Positions 1-5,664 are shown, numbered from the stretch's first letter. The stretch: DNA of 6,462 nt from Thermococci archaeon (GCA_003663535.1 QMUE01000081.1:1-6462); one strand, 5' to 3'. Numbers and translations are program-made. Notes: a model not told the origin generated them from the sequence alone.

Positions 1-669
1 CTTTTCTTCATCCCAATCTCCCAGGAGATTTTCCCCCACTTCAAGGGAAGCTTGAGCAATCAGGCCATAAGCCCCCCAATTAGAGACTGCTGAGAGTATT
101 AACTCATCAACCTTTACAATGCTAGTTATTTTATCCCCAAATTTAATGTACTTCTTCACGATCTCTGCAATATTCCCCATCCCTATCTCATTTCCCCCGT
201 CTCCGATACCAATTGTGGGGACCCCAAGTTCCCTAGCCTGGAAGAATAACTCATCAAATGGCGGCATCTCAATTTCTAACGCGCTCATGGAATAGTACTT
301 GCCATCTTTTGCTCTCCCTGGTGTTTCAACACTTATTAACAAAGAATATTGATTAACTCGTGGTTCCTCTGCAAAATTGATTTTAAATCCTCTAAGGGCA
401 GAACTTATTTTTTCACATGTTAGTATCTCTGCTCTACCCCCAAGTCTCTCAATAGCCCTATATAAGGCCACAGCTCCTGGTGGACCATCAGTTTCTGCTA
501 TCTGCATCGGGGGTATTGGAAAGCATGTCACAATAAGGACATTATCAAGATTTTCTATGAAAAGATTCTTGGCCTCTTCCAAAAAATTGAAATTTTTCTC
601 TCTGTACTCTAAATAAACTTTTAAGATGTCCCTACCATAGATATCAGCATTGATTAAATGTGCGATCAT
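1..669 (-). CDS. D-glutamate cyclase-like protein (DUF4392/DGLUCY C-terminal family), C-terminus cut by window edge
   Basis: Translating the minus strand from ATG at 669 gives 223 open codons running off the left edge, so the C-terminus is missing. Family-defining motifs are visible: ETDGPPGA at residues 59-66, GIGDGGNEIGMGN at 154-166 and SNWGAYG at 196-202. These match the domain of D-glutamate cyclase (human DGLUCY), which converts D-glutamate to 5-oxo-D-proline. The family domain is usually close to 300 residues, so roughly 70 are probably off-window. There is no signal peptide or membrane segment, so it is probably cytosolic. It is the fifth visible gene of the operon and starts 3 nt after the stop of the 59-residue gene; a GAGG at the end of that gene, 8 nt upstream of the ATG, can serve as ribosome-binding site. 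Family membership is clear; D-glutamate as substrate is inferred from the eukaryotic member and is not shown for archaea here. Confidence 0.85.
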   Translation of the reverse strand, partial: MIAHLINADIYGRDILKVYLEYREKNFNFLEEAKNLFIENLDNVLIVTCFPIPPMQIAETDGPPGAVALYRAIERLGGRAEILTCEKISSALRGFKINFAEEPRVNQYSLLISVETPGRAKDGKYYSMSALEIEMPPFDELFFQARELGVPTIGIGDGGNEIGMGNIAEIVKKYIKFGDKITSIVKVDELILSAVSNWGAYGLIAQASLEVGENLLGDWDEEK

Positions 670-672
670 TTT

Positions 673-852
673 TCATTCCTCAATCTCGTATACAATTAAT
701 CTAACTCTTTTACCCTTTATAGTCTCTTTAAGCTCCCACCAGAGTTCTGTAGGGTGCTCTTGCCTGTGAATCACTTCATCTCCATTTTCAAGCTTCACTC
801 GTTTTTCTTCAAACTCTACAAAAACCCCTTCCCTATTAAATATCTCCTTCAT
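673..852 (-). CDS. Uncharacterised 59-residue protein, translationally coupled to the HAD gene
   Basis: A 59-codon ORF from ATG at 852 to TGA at 673 fills the space between the HAD phosphatase and the D-glutamate-cyclase-like gene. It overlaps the HAD 3' end by 17 nt and stops 3 nt before the next start, as expected for a real gene in a packed operon. The product is rich in Glu, Lys and Arg. It has a predicted strand-rich start (VFVEFEEKRVKL, 10-21), a polar loop containing HRQEHPTELWWEL (29-41) with paired tryptophans, and a final strand (RVRLIVYEIEE, 49-59). There are no cysteines, no signal peptide and no membrane segment. I do not recognise a family. Upstream Shine-Dalgarno support is only a G-run about 8 nt before the ATG, so translation may depend on coupling to the HAD gene. 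Fit to the operon and protein-like composition support it; function is unknown. Confidence 0.7.
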   Translation of the reverse strand: MKEIFNREGVFVEFEEKRVKLENGDEVIHRQEHPTELWWELKETIKGKRVRLIVYEIEE

Positions 853-1495
853 CTCTAAGCCCCCCTAAGATGCTTCTAAGTTGATGAAGGCTTCTAATCT
901 CAAAGTCAGCAAAGTTATAATCCTCCGCTCCTTCCCGGTTTATCCAAATGGGCAGCATACCTACATTTCTAGGGCCATAAACATCCTGATTTAAGTCATC
1001 TCCTATCATTATGCTTTCTTTTGGTTCCACTCCTACCTTCTCGCATGCATATAAAAATATCTTGGGATCAGGTTTCACAGTTTTTACATCTTCCCTTGTC
1101 ACAATCACATCAAAGTACCTGTCCAACTTAGCTATTCGAAGTTTTAATCTCTGATATTCTGGGCCGCTGGTTACTACCCCTAATTTATATCCCTCCCCTC
1201 TCAGCCAGTCTAAAGTGGGAATCACGTCGGGGAATACTTGAATCTTGTGTGGATATGTCTTTATTAAATTCTCATATTTAAGGTCAATCCCAAAACTCTC
1301 AAAAAAGAAGTTCCAATCATGCCATTCGTAAGTATTTTTTCTTTCAGATATTTCTCTAAGAAATCTTAATCGAGCGTCGCCTTTAGAAATCCCAAACTTT
1401 TTTGATAGCTTATCATATACTTGGGGAAGAAGGAGCATTATTAAGGGTTTTTCTGTCAGAAGGGTTTCATCTATATCGAAAAAAACAGCTTTCAT
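836..1495 (-). CDS. HAD superfamily (subfamily IA) hydrolase, probable phosphatase
   Basis: A complete 219-residue HAD hydrolase. Motif I is DIDET at 7-11, giving nucleophile Asp7 and acid/base Asp9. Motif II is VVTSG at 107-111. Motif III is the lysine of VKPDP (Lys141). Motif IV is IGDDLNQD at 164-171 (Asp166/Asp167). A helical cap lies between motifs I and II (about 15-85), as in subfamily IA phosphatases such as phosphoglycolate-phosphatase-like enzymes; I think it belongs to the archaeal TIGR02253-type group. The expected reaction is Mg2+-dependent phosphoester hydrolysis in the cytosol, substrate unknown. The start is secure: ATG lies 1 nt after the upstream stop and 4 nt after a GAGGTGG Shine-Dalgarno (1500-1506) embedded in the last codons of the FtsZ-like gene. 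Position in the HPS-PHI operon makes a sugar phosphate a plausible substrate, which is inference only. Confidence 0.93.
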   Translation of the reverse strand: MKAVFFDIDETLLTEKPLIMLLLPQVYDKLSKKFGISKGDARLRFLREISERKNTYEWHDWNFFFESFGIDLKYENLIKTYPHKIQVFPDVIPTLDWLRGEGYKLGVVTSGPEYQRLKLRIAKLDRYFDVIVTREDVKTVKPDPKIFLYACEKVGVEPKESIMIGDDLNQDVYGPRNVGMLPIWINREGAEDYNFADFEIRSLHQLRSILGGLRDEGDI

Positions 1496-1496
1496 A

Positions 1497-2252
1497 TTAC
1501 CACCTCTTGACTAGAAGGGAGAGAATCTCAATGTGGTCATTTAAGCCTTCTTCCATTTTTATACCCCATATTATATCCTTTTCCTTCAAAACCTTCTGGA
1601 AATTAGAGAGTATCTTATGAGCATCACTTAACGGCACATTTTCTCCTACTAAGATGTTTATCAGGCCTTTATCCCAAATCCCCCAATGCCATTCAAAGTT
1701 AACTTTGGATAGTAACCGTAAAATCCCAACGTTATTACCCCTAACCATATTAAAGAAGTCTGCATAATCAACATTCACCAGCATTTGGTTTTCAAGGTAG
1801 TAATGAAGTCTAGTAAACATAGTTCCTATGTTTTTGGTAGCCATTTGAAAAGCCATCTCTAATGAAACATCCCTGTAATCATGCAGGGATTCCCAGAGAG
1901 AGTCATAAAACACTGTATCAAACTCTTGGGCCCATGATGGCTTTTCTTCGTGAATCAATTCCTTTTCAGGGCTAAGTACATATGCAAGTTTCAGTGGATT
2001 CCTAGGTAAATATTCCAGGATGATATTCAGTATTTCCAGATTTATCGGTTTATTTTCAAACACGACCCACAATATTGCATCATCTGGAACCTTCCAGAAA
2101 ATGTCTCTAATTTTTTGACGGAATGGGAATTTGCCAAGTAGGTAATAGGAAGGATTTATAGAAAGTTTTGAAACCTTTTCTATATTAATATTTTGGACAA
2201 CTCTGTTCCCATTACTGCCGATGCCAACAAAAATATGAGGAAAAGAGGTCAT
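1497..2252 (-). CDS. Divergent FtsZ/tubulin-superfamily protein with degenerate GTP-binding signature
   Basis: About 251 residues, against roughly 370 for archaeal FtsZ. The order of FtsZ landmarks can be followed throughout: HIFVGIGSNGN (6-16) at the T1 position, INPS (32-35) where FtsZ has INTD, DDAILWVVFENK (57-68) where FtsZ has the strand and T4 loop, an EFDTVFYDSL segment (110-118) matching the FtsZ TDTLIVIPND region, MAFQMA (133-138) like the MAFKVAD helix, LVNVDYAD (158-165) at the T7 loop, and DIIWGIKMEEGLNDHIEI (226-243), close to FtsZ IIWGATIDENL. The glycine-rich GGGTGTG signature is absent and T5 has lost its PND, so GTP binding is doubtful, yet T7 keeps Asn160, Asp162 and Asp165. 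ATG 2252 is preferred over in-frame GTG 2261 because GAGTGATC (2256-2263) sits 3 nt before it and the GTG lies inside that site. It follows HPS-PHI by 5 nt. I do not know of any characterised member. Confidence 0.8.
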   Translation of the reverse strand: MTSFPHIFVGIGSNGNRVVQNINIEKVSKLSINPSYYLLGKFPFRQKIRDIFWKVPDDAILWVVFENKPINLEILNIILEYLPRNPLKLAYVLSPEKELIHEEKPSWAQEFDTVFYDSLWESLHDYRDVSLEMAFQMATKNIGTMFTRLHYYLENQMLVNVDYADFFNMVRGNNVGILRLLSKVNFEWHWGIWDKGLINILVGENVPLSDAHKILSNFQKVLKEKDIIWGIKMEEGLNDHIEILSLLVKRW

Positions 2253-2257
2253 ATAGA

Positions 2258-3478
2258 TCACTCTAATGTAGCGTGCTTCCGCTTCATATCTTTTTCGCTT
2301 TTCTGGAATGTGGCCATTAATAAAGCTATAATACCATCCAAGAGTAGCATTGTTGAATCTTCAAAGAGTGTTCCCATTGGAGCCATCCACTTGTATTCGG
2401 TGAGCATTTGTCTAGCGATATAATCTGTAGGAATATCTACCTTTGTTCTCCCCGGAATTTCTACGACAACATCAGAAAGTCTCCCGAGAGTTGAATTCTT
2501 ATAGGAAGTTATTCCTACGACTTTTCCTCCTTGATTTTTAGCAATTTCCGCAGCATCAACTATAGTCCTAGTTTCACCACTCCCACTGATTGCAATTAGA
2601 AGGTCTCCTTCTTCAAAAGCAGGCGTTATGGTTTCCCCAACAACATAAACATTGAAGTCGAGGTGCATTAGGCGCATTGCAAATGCCTTCCCTACCAAAC
2701 CACTTCTTCCAGCGCCATAGATAAATATTTTATTTGCTCCAATCATTGCATCTACCATCCCTCTAACCTGCTCTAGTTTTAGTGATGTCGCCACTGTTTT
2801 TATGTGGTCTGTTATATCCTGAATAACTTTTACGATTGTTTGCATATATTCGCCCCAGAATAGATCAAGTATCTTCCTAGTAATATTTTCGGGGTCTTTT
2901 GCCTTGGTTATTGCTCCTCCAACGATAATAATTGTGGCTCCTGCCTCTATAACCTTAGGAATAGTTTCTAAGTTTAAACCTCCGGCGACTGCAACTGGGA
3001 TTTTTACAGCTTTTACTACTTTTTCTAGATCTTCTAGGGGATTTTTTCCTTGGGCTTGCTCATCTATCCCTGTATGGACTAAGATGTAATGAACACCCAT
3101 CTTTTCCAATTCTTTCGCTCTTTTTACTTTATCCTTAACCCCGAGTAAATCCACCATCACTCTTATACCGTACCTCTTACCAACGGCAACTGCATCTTTT
3201 ATTGTTTTATCATCGGCAACTCCAAGTATGGAGACGACATCAGCCCCATGTCTTGCAGCCATCTCCACTTCCAAAGCTCCGGTATCCATTGTCTTCAGAT
3301 CGGCTACTATTTTTCTATCTGGGAATCTCCTCTTCATGAGCTCTACTGCTCTAATTCCTTCCTTCTTTATTAGTGGAGTTCCAACTTCAAGCCAATGGGC
3401 CCCTCCATGGGCCACTTTTTCCGCTATAGAAATAGCATGTTCTACATCCGTTACATCAAGAGCTACTTGTAAGATCAT
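2258..3478 (-). CDS. Bifunctional 3-hexulose-6-phosphate synthase / 6-phospho-3-hexuloisomerase (HPS-PHI fusion)
   Basis: A 406-residue fusion. Residues 1-210 are an orotidine-phosphate-decarboxylase-type barrel (HPS) with ALDV at 6-9, LEVGTPL at 30-36, the catalytic ADLKTMD at 59-65, VAGGLN at 164-169 and the phosphate-binding IIVGGAIT at 184-191. Residues 212-406 are a SIS-domain isomerase (PHI) with YGAGRSG at 254-260 and ISGSGET at 297-303. HPS condenses formaldehyde with ribulose 5-phosphate and PHI converts the hexulose 6-phosphate to fructose 6-phosphate. In Thermococcales the reverse direction supplies pentose phosphates for nucleotides and releases formaldehyde (known for the P. horikoshii and T. 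kodakarensis enzymes). It is cytosolic. It is the first gene of the operon, with ATG at 3478 preceded by a G-rich stretch (GGGGGGTAA) about 6-14 nt upstream. Its TGA at 2258-2260 falls within the Shine-Dalgarno of the next gene. Both halves look intact. Confidence 0.97.
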   Translation of the reverse strand: MILQVALDVTDVEHAISIAEKVAHGGAHWLEVGTPLIKKEGIRAVELMKRRFPDRKIVADLKTMDTGALEVEMAARHGADVVSILGVADDKTIKDAVAVGKRYGIRVMVDLLGVKDKVKRAKELEKMGVHYILVHTGIDEQAQGKNPLEDLEKVVKAVKIPVAVAGGLNLETIPKVIEAGATIIIVGGAITKAKDPENITRKILDLFWGEYMQTIVKVIQDITDHIKTVATSLKLEQVRGMVDAMIGANKIFIYGAGRSGLVGKAFAMRLMHLDFNVYVVGETITPAFEEGDLLIAISGSGETRTIVDAAEIAKNQGGKVVGITSYKNSTLGRLSDVVVEIPGRTKVDIPTDYIARQMLTEYKWMAPMGTLFEDSTMLLLDGIIALLMATFQKSEKDMKRKHATLE

Positions 3479-3562
3479 CTTGATTTACCCCCCAATAACT
3501 CTCAAACTTAACATCAAGAGGGTTGTTTTTAACTTTAACTCTTTCTTCTTGAATATGTCCAT

Positions 3563-3580
3563 CCTATAAATTTAAAAATA
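3563..3580. promoter_or_regulatory. Overlapping divergent TATA elements of the HPS-PHI and arginase-like operons
   Basis: The 122-bp divergent spacer (3479-3600) contains one strongly AT-rich block. On the plus strand, TTTAAAAA at 3571-3578, preceded by an A-rich BRE-like ATAAA, would place transcription start near 3600, at or just before the first codon of the arginase-like gene. On the minus strand, TTTATAGG (3570-3563), or the adjacent TTTTTAAA, would start transcription near 3540-3550 and give HPS-PHI a leader of about 60-70 nt. The two elements overlap or abut. No TATCAC-N5-GTGATA (Thermococcales glycolytic motif) is present. The call rests on base composition and position only. Confidence 0.5.
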
Positions 3581-3600
3581 ATAACCTCAAAATAGGCTTC

Positions 3601-4338
3601 GTGAAGAATATGGTGACGTTTATCCCTTTTGGAGAAAAACCCAATAGAGAGGGTGTGATGTACGCTCTTGAGTTACTCAAAAGGAATAGAATAATAGAAG
3701 ATTTTGTAATAGTCGAATCAAGCAATGTGGAGCTCCTAGCAGACAGACTTCCAATAGATAAGTGTTATATCATAGGAAACCACCTAGCAACCTACGGCGT
3801 GCTTAAACGCGTGAAAACAAGGTCTTTAATAAGTATCGATGCCCATACAGATTTGATGCACGACTATCTTGATCACGGCTCATGGCTTGCATATACCTTG
3901 GAAGAAAGGATCATTGAGAGAGCTAGTGTAGTTGGGCCTGTTTTGATGATACCCACAACAGAAAGAACTAGCTTATGGACTAGACGAGTCAAAATATTCC
4001 CTGCCCTCCCAAGAAGCAGACGGGTTAGAGGATCATGGAAAGCATATAAAAGTCTGAAAACATCCCCCATTGAGAAGATCATTGAAGAGATAAAGAAGTA
4101 TTTAGGTGAAGATGTCTACTTGACCGTTGATCTAGATGTCCTATCGCCAGAATACAAAATCTCCCGATTCCAACATGGGGAACTAAGTTTAGGTGAACTG
4201 CTTGAGATTATAAACGAAATCAAAAAGAATTTCAACATAATTGGTTGCGATATAGCTGAGATCTCAGATAAAATAAGGCGCTCTAAACTTGGAAAAAAAG
4301 CCCTAATTGAGGTTTATACCACCCTCACAGAGGGATAA
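3601..4338 (+). CDS. Arginase/agmatinase-superfamily metallohydrolase, substrate unknown
   Basis: 245 residues from GTG at 3601; an ATG at 3610 (MVTFIPFGEK) is equally possible and would give 242. The ureohydrolase metal set is present: His61 in GNH (position of the GGxH motif), DAHTD at 80-84 (Asp80, His82, Asp84) and VDLD at 176-179 (Asp177, Asp179), all six ligands of a binuclear Mn2+ site. DHGSW at 91-95 follows in the usual place. The segment after the second Asp pair is SPEYKISRFQHGELSLGEL (182-200) instead of the canonical DPxxAPGTGxxxxGG, and the late Glu motif is DIAEIS (217-222). The protein is short for the family (usually about 290-350). It is probably a hydrolase of a guanidino- or amidino-type or related C-N bond, but neither arginase nor agmatinase activity can be assumed. 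It is the first gene of a three-gene operon and the stop is 2 nt before the next ATG. Confidence 0.85.
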   Translation: MKNMVTFIPFGEKPNREGVMYALELLKRNRIIEDFVIVESSNVELLADRLPIDKCYIIGNHLATYGVLKRVKTRSLISIDAHTDLMHDYLDHGSWLAYTLEERIIERASVVGPVLMIPTTERTSLWTRRVKIFPALPRSRRVRGSWKAYKSLKTSPIEKIIEEIKKYLGEDVYLTVDLDVLSPEYKISRFQHGELSLGELLEIINEIKKNFNIIGCDIAEISDKIRRSKLGKKALIEVYTTLTEG

Positions 4339-4340
4339 TA

Positions 4341-4667
4341 ATGGCTCTCAGCGACAAAGAAATCAGGGAAATAATAACACCGCTCTTGCTTTCTGGAGCA
4401 AAAATGCTCGATAGACACTGCCCCAAGTGTGGATCTCCCCTATTTAAACTAAATGAGAAAATATTCTGTCCTGTATGTGAACATAGGAAAAAACTTGGAA
4501 AATCTGAGTTAAAAGGTGTTGAAGAAAGCTTAATAGAAAAACTTAACATGCTTGCAAACACTCTTCCAGATGACATTGATGAGTTAAAGAAGTACTTAGA
4601 GGTCATGCACATGATAATCACCTTGCTGGAAAAATACAAACGGAGGGAGAAACCAAATGAAACATGA
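4341..4667 (+). CDS. UPF0148 / Sjogren-scleroderma-autoantigen-1-like zinc-ribbon protein
   Basis: 108 residues. The N-terminal helix and core (IREIITPLLLSGAKMLDRHC, 8-27) lead into a zinc ribbon with CPKC at 27-30 and CPVC at 43-46, the four ligands spaced as in the archaeal UPF0148 family related to human SSSCA1/ZNRD2. A helical, charged C-terminal half (about 52-108) may form a coiled coil; it includes LIEKLNMLANTLPDD and LKKYLEVMHMIITLLEKYKRR. Molecular function is not established; the zinc ribbon suggests a nucleic-acid or protein-interaction role. The start is ATG at 4341, 2 nt after the arginase-like stop, with GAGGGAT spanning the end of that gene as ribosome-binding site. The 3' end overlaps the winged-helix gene by 11 nt, so the pair is probably translated together. 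Confidence 0.9.
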   Translation: MALSDKEIREIITPLLLSGAKMLDRHCPKCGSPLFKLNEKIFCPVCEHRKKLGKSELKGVEESLIEKLNMLANTLPDDIDELKKYLEVMHMIITLLEKYKRREKPNET

Positions 4668-4869
4668 GAAAATTTTAGACGCTGTAAAAACTAAAGAGAA
4701 AACAGCGGAAGAGATTGCACATGAAACAAAAATAACCTTAGCTCAAACGAAAAGGCTTTTGTTAAGGCTTCTAGCCCAAGGAAAGATAGAAAGCCTTGAA
4801 AAGGATGGAAAATTGCTCTGGAAGATTAAAGAAAAGAACAAAACTGAAGAGAGGTTCAAATATCTCTAA
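4657..4869 (+). CDS. Small winged-helix DNA-binding protein (predicted transcription factor)
   Basis: 70 residues, almost all a single helix-turn-helix unit. Helix 1 is about 2-12. TAEEIAHETK (16-25) plus the recognition helix TLAQTKRLLLRLLAQG (27-42) form the HTH, and KIESLEKDGKLLWKIK (43-58) forms the beta wing. The tail 59-70 is charged. It resembles the HTH core of MarR/ArsR/IclR-like archaeal regulators but has no effector domain, so it may dimerise or act with a partner. GGAGG at 4642-4646 lies 10 nt before ATG 4657, within the end of the zinc-ribbon gene, and the two reading frames overlap by 11 nt. Its TAA (4867-4869) overlaps the TAG of convergent TrmBL2. The DNA target is unknown; autoregulation of the operon is a guess. 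Confidence 0.75.
   Translation: MKHEKILDAVKTKEKTAEEIAHETKITLAQTKRLLLRLLAQGKIESLEKDGKLLWKIKEKNKTEERFKYL
4825..4848 (-). terminator. Possible T-rich terminator for TrmBL2, inside the antisense gene
   Basis: Read on the minus strand, a pyrimidine-rich run with TTTTG, TTCTTTTC and TTTAATC blocks lies about 20-40 nt past the TrmBL2 stop. Archaeal RNA polymerase terminates at such U-runs without a required hairpin. No other T-run lies nearer on this strand. The same DNA encodes the lysine-rich end of the winged-helix gene, so the composition could simply be coding; support is weak. Confidence 0.3.
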
Positions 4870-5660
4870 ACCTTTTTCCCTTTCTTCCAATATTCGTTGA
4901 ATTTGCTCTTGAACAATTCAACAACTCTGAAATCTTTGACCCAAACTTGTGTCTCATAATTGAAGTACCTCGCTGCTAAATCTTCCAAGGCAAAAAATAC
5001 TTCCTCGTCACAAATTAACATCGGTAGCTCTATTTTGTCAAGGGCCTTAAGTTCAAGTTTTCCAGCTTTGTAGTAATCCATAATTTTTGATGTTTCAAGT
5101 CTAGGCAAGATCTGTTTTAAGACCAATATTTTTGCCTTAGCTCCTTTGTCAACTGCAGCGGTTATCTCCTTGTCAAGATTTGCTGCAACATATCCATTAT
5201 CAGCGAGGAGTATTTCCTTTTCAACACCTTCTAACATTTCTTGAGTTTTTAGCGTAGAGTTTCTGATACCCCTTACTACCCATACTCTTTCAACCCCATA
5301 CTTGGGGATCTCTGTCTCTATCAATGGCGTCATTAGTTCTATGAGTTCCTCTTTTGCTTTTCTCTTTGCCTCAAGCTCCTCTTTCACCCTATCTTGCCAT
5401 TCTTCTATGAATTTCTCAAGAATATTCTTGGGGTGAACTGGCCTATATTTATTGGCTTTTCCAGGTTGGCTTAATGCAAAACCTTTCTTTTCAAGGCTTC
5501 TCAACACATCGTATGTTCTTGGAGCCGGCACTTCAGAGACACTAGCAAGCTCTGCTGGTGTGAGAACCCCAAAACCAACTAAGGCAACATACGCCCTAGC
5601 TTCATATAGGTTCAACTCGAAGTGTTCCTGTAGAAGTTCTACAATTTTCTCTTTTACCAT
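4866..5660 (-). CDS. trmBL2: TrmBL2, TrmB-family chromosomal DNA-binding protein
   Basis: 264 residues from ATG at 5660. Residues 1-75 are the TrmB winged helix (LNLYEARAYVALV at 16-28, TPAELASVSEVPAPRTYDVL at 34-53, wing near GKANKYRPV at 67-75). Residues about 80-110 are a charged coiled coil for dimerisation. Residues 120-264 are the TrmBL2-type C-terminal domain (KYGVERVWVVRG at 120-131, LPMLICDEEVFFALEDL at 212-228, ARYFNYETQVWVKD at 230-243). It lacks the long sugar-binding region of TrmB itself, consistent with TrmBL2, an abundant, largely sequence-independent DNA-coating protein that also represses many genes in T. kodakarensis. ATG 5660 is chosen over in-frame GTG 5669 because GAGGTGGT at 5665-5672 lies 4 nt upstream and contains that GTG. 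It is monocistronic as far as visible, and convergent with the winged-helix gene, overlapping it by 4 nt. Confidence 0.95.
   Translation of the reverse strand: MVKEKIVELLQEHFELNLYEARAYVALVGFGVLTPAELASVSEVPAPRTYDVLRSLEKKGFALSQPGKANKYRPVHPKNILEKFIEEWQDRVKEELEAKRKAKEELIELMTPLIETEIPKYGVERVWVVRGIRNSTLKTQEMLEGVEKEILLADNGYVAANLDKEITAAVDKGAKAKILVLKQILPRLETSKIMDYYKAGKLELKALDKIELPMLICDEEVFFALEDLAARYFNYETQVWVKDFRVVELFKSKFNEYWKKGKKV
4871..4885 (+). terminator. Oligo-T terminator of the arginase-like operon, inside the trmBL2 3' end
   Basis: Immediately after the TAA at 4867-4869 the plus strand reads CCTTTTTCCCTTTC, giving a T5 run within 10 nt of the stop. This fits the archaeal pattern of intrinsic termination at U-runs. 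The same bases encode the Lys/Gly-rich C-terminus of TrmBL2 on the other strand, so the run serves, or coincides with, two roles. Confidence 0.45.
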
Positions 5661-5664
5661 TCTA

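Noticed and set aside
377..616. 79-codon plus-strand open frame
   Set aside because: It lies antisense inside the D-glutamate-cyclase-like gene, whose motifs are clear; no recognisable protein features or ribosome-binding site.
3228..3569. 113-codon plus-strand open frame running into the divergent spacer
   Set aside because: It is antisense to the HPS half of HPS-PHI and would place coding sequence over the promoter block; its Ser/Thr/Ala-rich composition is that of a shadow frame.
3479..3600. Thermococcales glycolytic motif (TATCAC-N5-GTGATA) controlling HPS-PHI
   Set aside because: I looked for it in this spacer and upstream of trmBL2 and found no match, so TrmBL1/Tgr control is not supported.
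3873..4082. 69-codon minus-strand open frame
   Set aside because: Antisense within the arginase-like gene, which carries all metal-ligand motifs in the opposite frame.
4325..4639. 104-codon minus-strand open frame
   Set aside because: Antisense to the zinc-ribbon gene with its four well-spaced cysteines; low-complexity Ser/Phe-rich shadow.
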